64,000 bases of DNA from Sthenelais limicola (GCA_942159475.1 OW804098.1:115184218-115248217); one strand, 5' to 3'. Positions 20,811 through 31,532 are shown, numbered from the stretch's first letter. Notes: generated by a model not told the origin, from the sequence alone. Program-made: numbers and translations.

Positions 20811-21082
20811 ATATACTACTTACATATACCAACCTTACTTGAACTCTCAATACAACCGGCGTTTCACACCAGGTGGAGCTATGATCCATACCTGTGTGTT
20901 TGTTGTAACTTCTTGGTATCTTGTTACCAGTGTTTATGTTATGTCAACTTATAACACCTTCATATATGACTGGATGTATTCACCTACACTGTGCTTGGAA
21001 CTTCAATAAATCAGAGTAATAATATAGAGGCTTGTGTCTTGAATTATCTATTCTCCTCCTCAAACGAAACCGGGTCACTACA
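20811..21082 (+). repeat. 5' LTR of Ty3/gypsy element 2, 5'-truncated
   Basis: 272 bp identical by eye to 31261-31532, ending CACTACA before the primer site. The first 31 bp of the 3' LTR, including the terminal TG, have no counterpart here. AATAAA lies at 21005-21010. Confidence 0.92.
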
Positions 21083-21085
21083 TTT

Positions 21086-21098
21086 TGGTGCCGTGACC
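21086..21098 (+). other. primer-binding site of element 2
   Basis: TGGTGCCGTGACC, three bases after the LTR end, begins with the expected TGG. No tRNA was assigned. Confidence 0.7.
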
Positions 21099-21180
21099 TG
21101 TTGGGGAGTTAAAGACTATACATTTCCTTCTTGATTGATTTAAGAAGAAGATCATTTTTACGTCTATTCCCATACTCAGT

Positions 21181-23328
21181 ATGGAGTTTGCTCATTTACA
21201 TGACAACTATGAAGGTCATATTCCAATTCTCGATAGATCTGACTCTAGCATTGACTTTGAGTCCGGTACTGGTAGTCATTATAGGCTACCTTCTTCAACT
21301 GATCGTCGACTTACTGCACTGGGGATTAACTCTCTAGGTAGTATGGATAGAGGAACATATAGGCCGGAGCCTGCTTTTTGGCAGGAACAGGTTGACCTTG
21401 GCGGTGCCGGTATTGGGTTACTGGGAAGACTACCTACCCGGACGCCCAATATCATCGCCGCTACTACGGAGGAACGCGCTGTTGGTGTCAATACCAGGCG
21501 GGATAGACCTAGAGCCCAAGTCAGATCTATTGCTGGGTCTGTATTCAGCGGTAGAGGAAATGAGGATAATCCTGCCTATATTGACCTTATTTCTTTGGAA
21601 GAAATTGTAGACGCAGGAATCCAAAAGAAACGAACTATTGAGTCCTATACAAAAGCAGATAGGATATATATCAAAACACTTGCTCAGTCTGTGTTTAATA
21701 ATGTATATCAGTTACCTGCAGGTCGCGTTGATTACCTGATGATTCATTGTGGTAAATTAGGACTTCAACCGAAGGGCATTGGTGGTTACCGTATTCCTAC
21801 GGAGGAAGACGAGGAATCTATAGATCCGGTTGTTAATGTACCTAAGCCTGAACCCATGGTTCATACGGCTCAGAAAAAGGTGAATGCGGATTATAGGTTC
21901 TGGGGATCAGTTCCAGACATAACTACTAACCGCAGAAGATCTATACAAAGGCTTGTTAATTCCTATACTAAGCCTGCTTCTGAGGGTGGTCATGATTTAG
22001 ACGATTATTCTTTGAATGTCGATAATATCAGTTTGCCTTGGAAAACCCCAGTAAAACAAGGTAACCGTCAACCAATGAAGGTCCCAGGGGCGCCCAAGCC
22101 TATAATAAAGACTAGGGTACCTTTAGTTAGTAAACCGCCCGATTTACATTTCATTGTTGGACAATCAGTGGATGATTCTACTATTTTGACACAAATTGAA
22201 ATGAAGAATGAGCCTACGGTCCCAGTCAATACTGCGTCCTTACTAGGAACTGGTATGAAAACTGGGGGGAAGATTGATCGTTCTCGACGGAAATCTACTA
22301 TGGTAGAGATGGATCAGGAGATTAATCGTACTGATATTGGTACTCCTATACCTGCTCCTCGACTTTCTCTCTCTCGTCCTAGAGAAGTGCCTAGACCCAA
22401 ACCTTTGGAGAAATATAAAAGTACGGATTGGGGCAAGTATATAGCTGGTGCTTTAAACTGGGCCAATCTTTATGGTTGGGACGATGATACCCTAGTCAGG
22501 GAATTGATTATTGCTACATCTGGTCATATTGGTCAGACTACATGGGGAGATGTCTCTAAGTTGGATCTAGCAAGTGTTCTGAGAAGACTGTCGTGTCAAC
22601 TCGATGAGAAGACATCAGAAGATAGAATTAAAGAATATGAGACCCGCGTCCAACAGAAAGACGAAACTTTCCAGCATTTTGCTGAGAGTTTGGTTGATCT
22701 ATGTAGAAAAGCTTATCATGAGTACCCTGATAATCTGAAGTTGAAAACCATTATGCTATTCTGTGATGGTATTCTAGACAAATTCACTGCATTCTGGGTG
22801 AAATTTACTAAGCCAACAACATTACAGGCAGCTGTAGATATTGCTCAGAAATTGCGAAGCGCTGGTGGTGCGTCGGAGATGAGATCCTCCTTGCTAAATG
22901 AACTACCAGCCAACTTAGTTTCCTTCCAAGGAAAGGAGGCAAAAGCAGTAAGTTTGGCGGCAGTCACAACCGATACTAATTTGCCCAATTCAGTAGAAGA
23001 AGATCCTGAATTGGAAGCTGAAATTGCAGCATTTAAGTCCTTTAGAATGCAACAAAGGGGATACAGGAATTATGATAATCCCAGGTATTATTCTAAACCG
23101 ACAAATAACAACAATGTTGCGGATTTTCCTAAGAAACCTAGCAATTCTGCAGGTAAGGCTGATAGTACGAATACAGCTTCTCAACAGAAAAATCGTTGGA
23201 GATGTAAATTCTGTCTATCTAGGGACCATGCTAAATGGAAATGTCCCGATGTCATTGCCTTGCAGGAGCGCAACAAAGAGAAAAGGGCTAAGGATAAGGA
23301 ACAGGGAAAAGCTGTCGGGTCTCAGTGA
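21181..23328 (+). CDS. gag: Gag of Ty3/gypsy element 2
   Basis: A 715-residue frame starting at an ATG 98 nt after the LTR. It is long for a gypsy Gag: about 400 N-terminal residues without a recognised domain precede a capsid-like helical region (about 418-530, containing WANLYGWDDDTL and DLCRKAYHEYPDNLKLK). A CX2CX4HX4C zinc knuckle (CKFCLSRDHAKWKC, about 675-688) and a basic tail complete it. The stop at 23326-23328 lies 15 nt beyond the slippery heptamer, so pol is reached by -1 frameshifting. No disabling mutations were seen. Confidence 0.92.
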   Translation: MEFAHLHDNYEGHIPILDRSDSSIDFESGTGSHYRLPSSTDRRLTALGINSLGSMDRGTYRPEPAFWQEQVDLGGAGIGLLGRLPTRTPNIIAATTEERAVGVNTRRDRPRAQVRSIAGSVFSGRGNEDNPAYIDLISLEEIVDAGIQKKRTIESYTKADRIYIKTLAQSVFNNVYQLPAGRVDYLMIHCGKLGLQPKGIGGYRIPTEEDEESIDPVVNVPKPEPMVHTAQKKVNADYRFWGSVPDITTNRRRSIQRLVNSYTKPASEGGHDLDDYSLNVDNISLPWKTPVKQGNRQPMKVPGAPKPIIKTRVPLVSKPPDLHFIVGQSVDDSTILTQIEMKNEPTVPVNTASLLGTGMKTGGKIDRSRRKSTMVEMDQEINRTDIGTPIPAPRLSLSRPREVPRPKPLEKYKSTDWGKYIAGALNWANLYGWDDDTLVRELIIATSGHIGQTTWGDVSKLDLASVLRRLSCQLDEKTSEDRIKEYETRVQQKDETFQHFAESLVDLCRKAYHEYPDNLKLKTIMLFCDGILDKFTAFWVKFTKPTTLQAAVDIAQKLRSAGGASEMRSSLLNELPANLVSFQGKEAKAVSLAAVTTDTNLPNSVEEDPELEAEIAAFKSFRMQQRGYRNYDNPRYYSKPTNNNNVADFPKKPSNSAGKADSTNTASQQKNRWRCKFCLSRDHAKWKCPDVIALQERNKEKRAKDKEQGKAVGSQ

Positions 23329-23346
23329 GAAGCGCAGCTGAGGCCC
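23304..23346 (+). promoter_or_regulatory. -1 ribosomal frameshift signal, element 2 gag/pol
   Basis: Gag-frame codons CAG GGA AAA give the heptamer G GGA AAA (23304-23310). After a 6-nt spacer, GGGTCTCAG (23317-23325) pairs along all nine positions with CTGAGGCCC (23338-23346), one pair being G-U, around a 12-nt loop containing the gag stop. The pol frame opens at 23298, just upstream, so the slip window is only about 30 nt. Confidence 0.85.
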
Positions 23347-26300
23347 TGGGCCCTAATACCATATCAAATTGTGAAAACAATTTGGACGATTACTCAGAAA
23401 ATATATGTCATCTTCTTGGTGGTGATTCTAATGGGAATGAGAATGTTTTGCATGAGGAAGTAATGTCGATGGGCCAGTCGACTGCACCGAATGTTATTAC
23501 TACTAAAACTCAGCCGACAGTGGACAGTGCGTCAATTTCTCCTCAATCTACCCTGGATATGGATAGTACATGTGGGAGGGAAGACAATACTGGTGACCTT
23601 GCTCTTATTAGCGCCATAAAAAGCGACGATGGGGAGATAATGGTCTCAATGCTGACGGACCCAGATGATGGATCTGAAACCTTGATTGAAATTACACCTT
23701 TATTGGTGAGAATGAGATGGTATATACCTGTCACTATTGGGGAAAAGCGTGGAGAATTTCTTTATGATACTGGGGCACAAACCAGCCTAGTTTCTAAAGC
23801 ATTCTATGAATCGCTTGCTTGCAAACCTCGTTTGTACGCTTCACAAATGAGGATTAAACCTATAGCAAGTGGACCTATTGAGACACTGGGTTACGCAATA
23901 TTTGAAATGAACATTGGCGGCATAATATACAAAAATGCTTGCCTGGTGGTTTCACACCTAGATGGTGACCAAGCTATTCTAGGCATGGATTTTACCTGGC
24001 GATACAAATGCGGTATTGCCTGGCCTGGTCGGTTGTCCCTGAACAATGGCAAAGAACATATTAATTGCTTGCGTAAAGGGTCGTTGGGTACAGCTATTGT
24101 TAGAAAAGATGTCCATTTAGGAGCCTATGCAATTCAGGTTGTTGATGTTTCCTTAGGTAATCTGCCCACCGATAGAGCCTATTTGGTAGAACCAGAAGTG
24201 GAAGGGGAAAATGGGGAAACCTTTGGAGGATTGAATACATATCTATACAATTCTAATAATGCAAAGATCCCTATATGCAACCCAACTGCCTTGCCCATCT
24301 GTTTACGAAAAAACACGCCTGTTGGTTATGTGTTCGATGCAGATGAGAGTAGTTTACAGGAGGTTTCTCCTAACAATATAACCGATTGCTTTGTTTCATC
24401 TAGTGTCACAGAAGTTAGTCCAGTCGACACCACCGGGCTGGATAAATTAATACATGATACACATGTAAAAAGTGATCGTGAAAAGCAAATTTTAAAGGAG
24501 ATGATTTTAAGAAATAAGGATGTTTTTCGCCTCCCTGGGGAAACATTGGGTTATACCTCCAGAACTAAACATTTTGTTGATACTGGAGATTCAAGGCCTA
24601 TAAAACAAGCTTATCGCCGACAGGCTCCAAGAAAGAGACAAGTCGCTGAAGAGCAAGTTAAAAAAATGTTGGAACTAGGGGTTGTGGAAGAAAGTGAAAG
24701 TCCTTGGGCTTCTCCTATTGTCATGGTAAACAAAAAGGATAATACTATTCGTTTTTGTGTCGATTACAGAAGACTAAATTCTGTTACAAAGAAGGATTCT
24801 TACCCACTACCACGAATAGACGATTGTCTAGAAGCATTGGGCGGTAACGCCTGGTTTTGTACATTGGACCTTGAAAGTGGTTATTGGCAGGTGGCCATGG
24901 ATGAATACAGTAAGGAGAAAACTGCCTTTATTACTGCATCTGGTTTACATCAGTTTAAAGTAATGGCATTTGGCCTCTGTAACGCTCCTGCTACCTTTCA
25001 GAAGATGATGAACAAAATGCTTAGGGGGCTAGTGAATAAAATCTGTCTAGTTTACTTAGATGACGTAATAATTTTTGGGAAAACTTTGGAGGAAACTTTG
25101 GAAAATCTTGACTCAGTCTTCTCCAGGCTACGTGATTATGGCTTAAAATTAAAACCTAAGAAATGTAAGTTATTTCAGCGACAGGTTGAATTTTTAGGTA
25201 GGCTAGTATCAGAAGAAGGAATACAAGCTGATCCTGAAAAAGTTAAAGTCGTAATGGATTGGCCGCAACCCAAAAATGTCAAAGAGGTGAGATCATTTCT
25301 TGGTTTCGCCTCGTACTATCGTCAATTTGTTCCTGCATTTGCTGATATAGTGTATCCTATTCAGGAAATTGTCAAGAAGTCGTCAAAAACGATAAAGTTT
25401 AAGTTGAACTGGACACCTGAGTGTGAGGCAGCTTTTGTACGAATAAAGTTTGCTCTGACGCACGCTCCTGTTCTGGCATACCCACGAGCTGAGGGTCGAT
25501 ATATCATTGATACTGATGCAAGCGGTAAAAGTATGTCAGGTATATTATCTCAAGAACAGGCTGGAGAAGAAAGAGTAATTGCTTATGCTAGTAATTCTTT
25601 CAGTAAATCTCAGAGGAACTATTGCACCACATATCGTGAACTACTCGCTGTTGTTATCTACTCTGGTAAGTTTAAAAACTATATCTTGGGTGGAGACTTT
25701 ATAATAAGAACGGATCACGCTTCTTTGACTTGGCTAATAGGTTTCAAGGAACCTGAACATATGCTAGCACGTTGGCTAATGACACTCCAGCTATATAATA
25801 TTACTGCTCCTGGTGTTATACAACATCGGCCAGGCCGGAAACATATAAATGCCGATGCTCTCTCTAGAATCCCATATAGTAGGTGTAAAAGGGAGGATTG
25901 TACAGACTGCGGTGCACATAATGCCGTGATAGCCAGTGTGCGTAATATTGAAGTCCCTCCAGTAAAACCTTTGGGTCTGGAGGAAAGACAATTGCTTGAT
26001 CCTGATATCAAACGCATTATAATGTATGTCGATGGAACATTACCTTGGCCGGATAATAGTAGTTCAGAAAGTAATGATTTCAGAGCTATTCTAGCCAAGA
26101 AGAACGATTTGGTTGTGCATAATAACTTACTATGCTTACGTTGGAGACAACCCTCTTCTGGAAAACTATTCAGTAGAATTGTGATACCTATAGATTACAG
26201 AAGAGAGATTTTTAAGCGACACCATGGTCCAGCTTGTACTGGGCATTTTGGTAATCTTCGGACACATACTTCCATGAAACAGCGATATTTCTGGCCAGGA

Positions 26301-27623
26301 CTGAAAGGAGATGTTACACGATGGATTAGATTATGTGAGGCCTGTATGACTCGCAAATCTTGTTCAGGAACTAACACTTCGCCATTAACCAAAGATCTGG
26401 CTGGTGAGAGATTTTCTCGAATATGTATGGATGTTTTGAGTGGATTTAAACGCAGCACAAGTGGTAATATTTGTGTTCTAGTAGTCTCAGATTATTTTTC
26501 TAAATGGTCTGAATGCTATTGTCTACCTGATCATAAGGCGGAAACTATTGCTTGGACTTTGTTCAAGGAATGGATTCTACGATTCGGAGCGCCTAATGCG
26601 ATTCACAGCGATGGCGCCCCAGAATTTGAAGGTGGGGTAATGCGTGAATTGTGCAAAATATTTGACATTCACAAACAGCATACTAATCCATATACACCTC
26701 GCTGTAATGGACAGGCAGAAAGAATTAATAGAGTATTGGTTGAGCAATTATCATGTTATATTGACTATGGTTCTGAAAAATGGGATACTCTAATTCCTTG
26801 TATAGCAAGCGCTTATAATACTAGCATTCATGCTAGCACTGGTTGTACTCCATATTCCCTCATTTTTGGGGACGAAGCATATACCCCTGCTGATTTAATT
26901 TTTGGCATACCACGTGGGGGTTTGGACTTGACATCGCCTAGTGTGTTCCTAGAACAATTGCGAAAACAATTGCGCGAGGGACATAGTTTTGCTCGAGATA
27001 AATTGCATCTGACATCAATTGCCCAGAAGAGAAATTATGACCGCCGCAAGCGTCTCAGAAGTTTCACTGAAGGTGAGTGGGTATATCGTTATTATCCACT
27101 AATTGCAAGCAATAAATACGGGGCAAAATGGGATGGTCCTTTCAAAATTATTAAGAAAATTAATTATCACACATACCTCCTATCAACAACAAGAGGAGAA
27201 GTTCGATGGAATGGGGATTATTTGAAAACTGCTGTGGATCCTACCGCCGCGACTGGTTTAAGACCTACTACAAACCTTCAGAATTCTCCTGAAATTGAAA
27301 ATCTGCGTGAGGCAGGTAGGGATGTCATAAGGATTGAAGGGGGGAAAGTATCTCCTGGTCAGGAAATAAAAGAGTATCTCTCTGCGTTGAATCCTGATAA
27401 TGCTAGGAAAAGAGGCAGACCTCCTAGGAAACCTCCTTGTACTGATACGATTGGACCTGAAAATAACAGGAAAACTCGACGCAAAGTCAAGAAGAACATA
27501 GCCTCACAAAGAAAATCTAAGAATAAGATTAATAATAGCCAAGCAAAGGTTACAAAACCTATTACAAGAACGGAAGGAAAAAGGGAAGTAAAAATTCCTG
27601 ATCGCTATACACCATGCCCCTAG
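23310..27623 (+). CDS. pol: Pol polyprotein of Ty3/gypsy element 2
   Basis: About 1430 residues in the -1 frame relative to gag, with no ATG near its start. Residue numbers here count from 23325. Protease: YDTGAQTS near 146. Reverse transcriptase: YLDDVIIF near 577-584. RNase H: DTDASG near 729 and TDHASL. Integrase: zinc region from HHGPACTGH near 966 to CEAC near 1003; catalytic D near 1036, D in HSDGAPE near 1096 and E in QAERIN near 1132; GPF-type C-terminal segment (KWDGPFKII) followed by a basic tail. This is a complete Ty3/gypsy order without internal stops. With identical LTRs it suggests a recent copy, though the damaged 5' LTR may limit its own transcription. Confidence 0.96.
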   Translation, partial: SCRVSVRSAAEALGPNTISNCENNLDDYSENICHLLGGDSNGNENVLHEEVMSMGQSTAPNVITTKTQPTVDSASISPQSTLDMDSTCGREDNTGDLALISAIKSDDGEIMVSMLTDPDDGSETLIEITPLLVRMRWYIPVTIGEKRGEFLYDTGAQTSLVSKAFYESLACKPRLYASQMRIKPIASGPIETLGYAIFEMNIGGIIYKNACLVVSHLDGDQAILGMDFTWRYKCGIAWPGRLSLNNGKEHINCLRKGSLGTAIVRKDVHLGAYAIQVVDVSLGNLPTDRAYLVEPEVEGENGETFGGLNTYLYNSNNAKIPICNPTALPICLRKNTPVGYVFDADESSLQEVSPNNITDCFVSSSVTEVSPVDTTGLDKLIHDTHVKSDREKQILKEMILRNKDVFRLPGETLGYTSRTKHFVDTGDSRPIKQAYRRQAPRKRQVAEEQVKKMLELGVVEESESPWASPIVMVNKKDNTIRFCVDYRRLNSVTKKDSYPLPRIDDCLEALGGNAWFCTLDLESGYWQVAMDEYSKEKTAFITASGLHQFKVMAFGLCNAPATFQKMMNKMLRGLVNKICLVYLDDVIIFGKTLEETLENLDSVFSRLRDYGLKLKPKKCKLFQRQVEFLGRLVSEEGIQADPEKVKVVMDWPQPKNVKEVRSFLGFASYYRQFVPAFADIVYPIQEIVKKSSKTIKFKLNWTPECEAAFVRIKFALTHAPVLAYPRAEGRYIIDTDASGKSMSGILSQEQAGEERVIAYASNSFSKSQRNYCTTYRELLAVVIYSGKFKNYILGGDFIIRTDHASLTWLIGFKEPEHMLARWLMTLQLYNITAPGVIQHRPGRKHINADALSRIPYSRCKREDCTDCGAHNAVIASVRNIEVPPVKPLGLEERQLLDPDIKRIIMYVDGTLPWPDNSSSESNDFRAILAKKNDLVVHNNLLCLRWRQPSSGKLFSRIVIPIDYRREIFKRHHGPACTGHFGNLRTHTSMKQRYFWPGLKGDVTRWIRLCEACMTRKSCSGTNTSPLTKDLAGERFSRICMDVLSGFKRSTSGNICVLVVSDYFSKWSECYCLPDHKAETIAWTLFKEWILRFGAPNAIHSDGAPEFEGGVMRELCKIFDIHKQHTNPYTPRCNGQAERINRVLVEQLSCYIDYGSEKWDTLIPCIASAYNTSIHASTGCTPYSLIFGDEAYTPADLIFGIPRGGLDLTSPSVFLEQLRKQLREGHSFARDKLHLTSIAQKRNYDRRKRLRSFTEGEWVYRYYPLIASNKYGAKWDGPFKIIKKINYHTYLLSTTRGEVRWNGDYLKTAVDPTAATGLRPTTNLQNSPEIENLREAGRDVIRIEGGKVSPGQEIKEYLSALNPDNARKRGRPPRKPPCTDTIGPENNRKTRRKVKKNIASQRKSKNKINNSQAKVTKPITRTEGKREVKIPDRYTPCP

Positions 27624-28773
27624 TGTAATTATTGTAATTTATACTATGGGATTGGCAGTAATGGAGCTCCCATGGTGATTTTTGGTGAGTATAGATTGAT
27701 ACCACAGAATATTGCATTGCCTGTGAGATTATAATAAAAAACACAACGAGAAGTCTCTGTTGGTTGACCCAGGAAGCGTCTGGACTGCCACAGAACCCTA
27801 TATGAATTGCTAAGTTTTTTTTCAATATTTATGTGTATGACTTATCTTGTTAGGCACTGTGTAACAGACCGCTCTCTAACGAGTTGGATTAAGCCTTATT
27901 GACTTGGTATGATCATTACTCTATTGCCCCATACATGTTTTGATAAACAGTTAACTATAGTTTAAATCTATAAATACTCGACTAGTCCCTGGATATCGCC
28001 AGGTACGCGCATATAACAGGACCTGCCACCTGGACAAGGGCTTTGGGAAGCTACACCGTCCCTTCAGAAAGCTGCCTGTGTCCGAGTGGGTAGGACGTGA
28101 GTGAGAAACTGAGACAAAAGAGAGGTAGACGCAATGTAACTGGAATACTGTAAGTAAATTGTTTGTTCATTGTTATAATGTACTGGACGTCATACCTTGG
28201 ATATAATATGTGCATATGGGTATTACACAGTAGTTCTATTTTAGTTCTATTTTGTGTCCTCACCCACATTGGAAGTGCCGGTGCTTAGTATCATGAGCGA
28301 CGACATTACTTTGGATATATTGGTGCCATTTGATTCTACCAAATTAGTTTCATGTTATGTATGGAACACTGAAACATTTGCTCTACATATTATATTGAAA
28401 TGAACGCCATTTCTGAGACAACTCGCTGGTTTATTTCCATTTTTGACTTGCGATATATGCTTTCATACAATGGGGTTATGTTTAGTGAACCCTAGTTCTA
28501 ATATTACATTGAATATTGTACTGTAGAAGCAGTATTGAATACGCCAAATGATTAATGTATACCATTATTCTCTGTTTCGGTGAATTTTGTGGTCATGTTT
28601 GAATCATTTTTGAGAGAATTATTCAACCCTGAAAATGTGTACGTGGGGGTGAATGGAAATACTTCGTCTACATTGAATTCTGTGACATTAATAAGTGCTC
28701 TTAACATAGGGGTATTTTGTCCACTGTTACTCGTGACAATTTTCTGGATATGTATTTGCTTATGTATTTGTAG
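27624..28773 (+). other. pol-ORF3 spacer with candidate splice acceptor
   Basis: 1.15 kb without a convincing reading frame. It ends in a T-rich stretch and TATTTGTAG at 28765-28773, a good 3' splice site 27 nt before the ORF3 ATG, as expected if ORF3 is made from a spliced subgenomic RNA. I saw no clear donor in the short leader. Confidence 0.45.
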
Positions 28774-28800
28774 GTGTCCAGTATATACAAGTACAGTGAA

Positions 28801-30546
28801 ATGGCCGCGGAAGGAGAAGAAACTTCTGTGCAACAGAATATGGCTGTAGATGAAGAGAAATCCGCCTCTGACGATACAACTATCCATGATAATCCCGCTA
28901 AAGCGGATGCAAATAACATTACTAATTCTGTTTCTAACGAAGTAATCGCTCACGATAAATCCACCTCTGGTGATGCCAATAATAATGACAATTCTTTTGA
29001 CAAACGAAGTAACCATTCTTCTAGTACTAAACAGTCCCATAAGGCTCTGAAGAAGTATAGGGATGATGGGTTGTCCCGCCGTTATCGTGCTAGACACAGA
29101 TCCTTGAGAAATTGGTCGGCTAAAGATGATACTTCAATTGTTTGTATTTTACCTAGTAAGTCAGACGGTTGCAAAAATATATTTGAAGAAAATGATGAAG
29201 ACTTTATGGGACTATACGAAACTATATTTCCCAAGTTATGTTCCCCTGCTAAAACTGCTCCTGATAAGGGGTTGTCTGTGAGGGAGGATCAGGACCTTAA
29301 ATTAAGGATGGCATTATCAATTTTCACAGTAGATATGCGTTGTCCTTTCTCATGCTGTCGTTCAATGTCACTTAATCCGAACGGTATCAAAGTCTATCAT
29401 ACTAAACAGTCATTCGCTCGTCATATGTGTGAAGAACACACCCCACTTGTCTTCGGGTGGGAATGTCCCGATTTACTTTGCCAAAAAGTGGTTGATCGTA
29501 AGAGAGAGATGTACAATCATTTCACCTCTGATTCAGGTGTACATAAATGGTCTCCTGCTGATGCTGACCGCAGCATGGCTAGACTAGGTGAGAAGAATAG
29601 GAGATTGCAAGCAAATCCTTCATTTCATTATGGGTTGTCGGTAACTAGACATATCTGGAAGGCGATGGATGACGCAGCCCATAAACTTAAATATGTTGGG
29701 GTGGCCTCTGGTACTAATAATCCCGCTGCTAAGAAACCTAAGTATGTTGATTCCCCTGCTCCTGCGAGAAATGCCTGGGTTCCTCTGCCACCTAGAAGTC
29801 AATACTCTCATGGGGCAAGTCAGTCCAGTCAGTCCAGTCAGTCCAGTCAGTCGAGTCAAATAGTTGCCCCGGCACCATCAATTTCATCTGCTCATGTGGA
29901 TGAATCAGTTCTTACTGACTACAAGAAATTGTATGAGGAAGCCTCCTATAAATATGGGCAATCACTAGATATAGAGAGATATCGACATCATGAAGCTGTC
30001 GAATGTATTCAGAGAGAGTATGTTACTTCCGTTGGTACATTGATTAAGCCCTTAACAGATGTTTGCAAGATCATGAAGAGTCAAGAAGAAGTAGAGGTGT
30101 TAGTAGAGACACTTGAAGAAACGACCATTCTTAATGATCAACTTCAGATTCGTGTGATGGATTTGGAAAACAGAAATCAACAGTTGTTGAGTGAGATCAT
30201 GAAATTGAAGAATGATTTGGCTAATAGTAATATTGCAGCTAGTAGCCCTAAGAAACGAGCTCCTCCTTTGTCAGCATTGAGTTTGATACGAGAAAAGAAT
30301 TTGAAGACTAGGGCGTTGTTAAACTCTAACACACGTCGCTCTCCAACTGCGACTGCAACAATTACTTCAGATTCAGCTAAATTTGACGCTGCTGCATCTG
30401 TATCATCGGATGCTTCTGGAAGTGTCACTTTCTCATTGTCAACCGATTTATTTCCGGATGTAATGTCAAATCCTCCTGCAACTCCTTCTCAGACTCTATC
30501 TGGGAATCTAAATACTCCACCAAAGGAACCAAAACCATTTGTGTGA
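28801..30546 (+). CDS. third reading frame (ORF3) of element 2, zinc-finger/coiled-coil protein
   Basis: 581 residues from the ATG in GTGAAATGG. It sits in the env position but has no signal peptide, transmembrane segment or fusion-protein features. Visible parts: an acidic/Asn-rich N-terminus, a basic patch (RRYRARHRSLRNW), two Cys/His clusters that look like zinc fingers (CPFSCC with RHMCEEH, about 180-210; CPDLLC with NHF, about 221-240), an SQS repeat (about 340-355) and a long helical, probably coiled-coil region (about 377-475), then an S/T/P-rich end. It is intact, like gag and pol, which argues for selection. I do not recognise the family; nucleic-acid binding or a structural role is a guess. 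Confidence 0.75.
   Translation: MAAEGEETSVQQNMAVDEEKSASDDTTIHDNPAKADANNITNSVSNEVIAHDKSTSGDANNNDNSFDKRSNHSSSTKQSHKALKKYRDDGLSRRYRARHRSLRNWSAKDDTSIVCILPSKSDGCKNIFEENDEDFMGLYETIFPKLCSPAKTAPDKGLSVREDQDLKLRMALSIFTVDMRCPFSCCRSMSLNPNGIKVYHTKQSFARHMCEEHTPLVFGWECPDLLCQKVVDRKREMYNHFTSDSGVHKWSPADADRSMARLGEKNRRLQANPSFHYGLSVTRHIWKAMDDAAHKLKYVGVASGTNNPAAKKPKYVDSPAPARNAWVPLPPRSQYSHGASQSSQSSQSSQSSQIVAPAPSISSAHVDESVLTDYKKLYEEASYKYGQSLDIERYRHHEAVECIQREYVTSVGTLIKPLTDVCKIMKSQEEVEVLVETLEETTILNDQLQIRVMDLENRNQQLLSEIMKLKNDLANSNIAASSPKKRAPPLSALSLIREKNLKTRALLNSNTRRSPTATATITSDSAKFDAAASVSSDASGSVTFSLSTDLFPDVMSNPPATPSQTLSGNLNTPPKEPKPFV
29815..29860 (+). repeat. CAGTC-type microsatellite inside ORF3
   Basis: Tandem GTCAGTCCA-like units (about five) encode the SQSSQSSQ stretch of ORF3. 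The frame is kept, so the repeat is a coding length polymorphism candidate. Confidence 0.8.
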
Positions 30547-31217
30547 TTGTATGATTGTTCTAATACCTGACTTAATCAGATTGTATATCATTTCATTTAT
30601 TGCTATACCTATATCTTTACAGAAGAAGTCTAAACATAAGTCGAATTATAATATGTTATTTGGTCATGTTATGATCTTGACCTATTACACATTATTATTT
30701 TTCATTGTTTCAATACTTTGAATTCATTATTTCAACTTATATCTTCAAGTACTCATTTGTTTCTCAATGCGAGATTATGTGACAAGCTCTATTCCATGAA
30801 GCCGCACAGAAGGATGTCATAAGAAACAGCAGATTACATTCCATTTCAAGTTCGATGAAGGAAGGAACGACCGAATATAACCGAATATAATAAATATGTC
30901 TCTATTGAAACGAGTTCATTTTTATATGAATAGATATTTTCTATATTCCAATGTCTGTGCCTTAACGAGGCTGGAGGACATGGTGCACGTTTGTACCGAG
31001 GTTTATATTTAATACTATTACTTGTTCATCGTTTTCAATTTGAAGCAAGAGTCTTCTTTATCTACCGAATAATATTTGTAGATTGACATTAGTTATATTT
31101 CTCTTGAAATCCGCTACATATATTTCAAGCTATGGTCGCCTTTTCTTGAACCGTCATATATTATTGGTTTGTTTTTATATGTTGTCTAAAGAAATCGTAT
31201 GAATTTCTTTTAAACCC
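30547..31217 (+). other. 3' noncoding region of element 2
   Basis: About 670 bp of AT-rich sequence between ORF3 and the polypurine tract; no coding signal. Confidence 0.5.
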
Positions 31218-31229
31218 AGTAGGGGGGAG
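31218..31229 (+). other. polypurine tract of element 2
   Basis: AGTAGGGGGGAG directly before the TG of the 3' LTR. Confidence 0.8.
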
Positions 31230-31532
31230 TGTAGTGCCATAAAGATCTTATACACTCTCCATATACTACTTACATATACCAACCTTACTTGAACTCTCAA
31301 TACAACCGGCGTTTCACACCAGGTGGAGCTATGATCCATACCTGTGTGTTTGTTGTAACTTCTTGGTATCTTGTTACCAGTGTTTATGTTATGTCAACTT
31401 ATAACACCTTCATATATGACTGGATGTATTCACCTACACTGTGCTTGGAACTTCAATAAATCAGAGTAATAATATAGAGGCTTGTGTCTTGAATTATCTA
31501 TTCTCCTCCTCAAACGAAACCGGGTCACTACA
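31230..31532 (+). repeat. 3' LTR of Ty3/gypsy element 2
   Basis: 303 bp from TGTAGTGCC to CACTACA, with AATAAA at 31455-31460. The last 272 bp equal the 5' LTR copy. Confidence 0.93.

Noticed and set aside
28552..29097. Antisense open frame over the start of ORF3
   Set aside because: No features, and it overlaps the well-supported ORF3.
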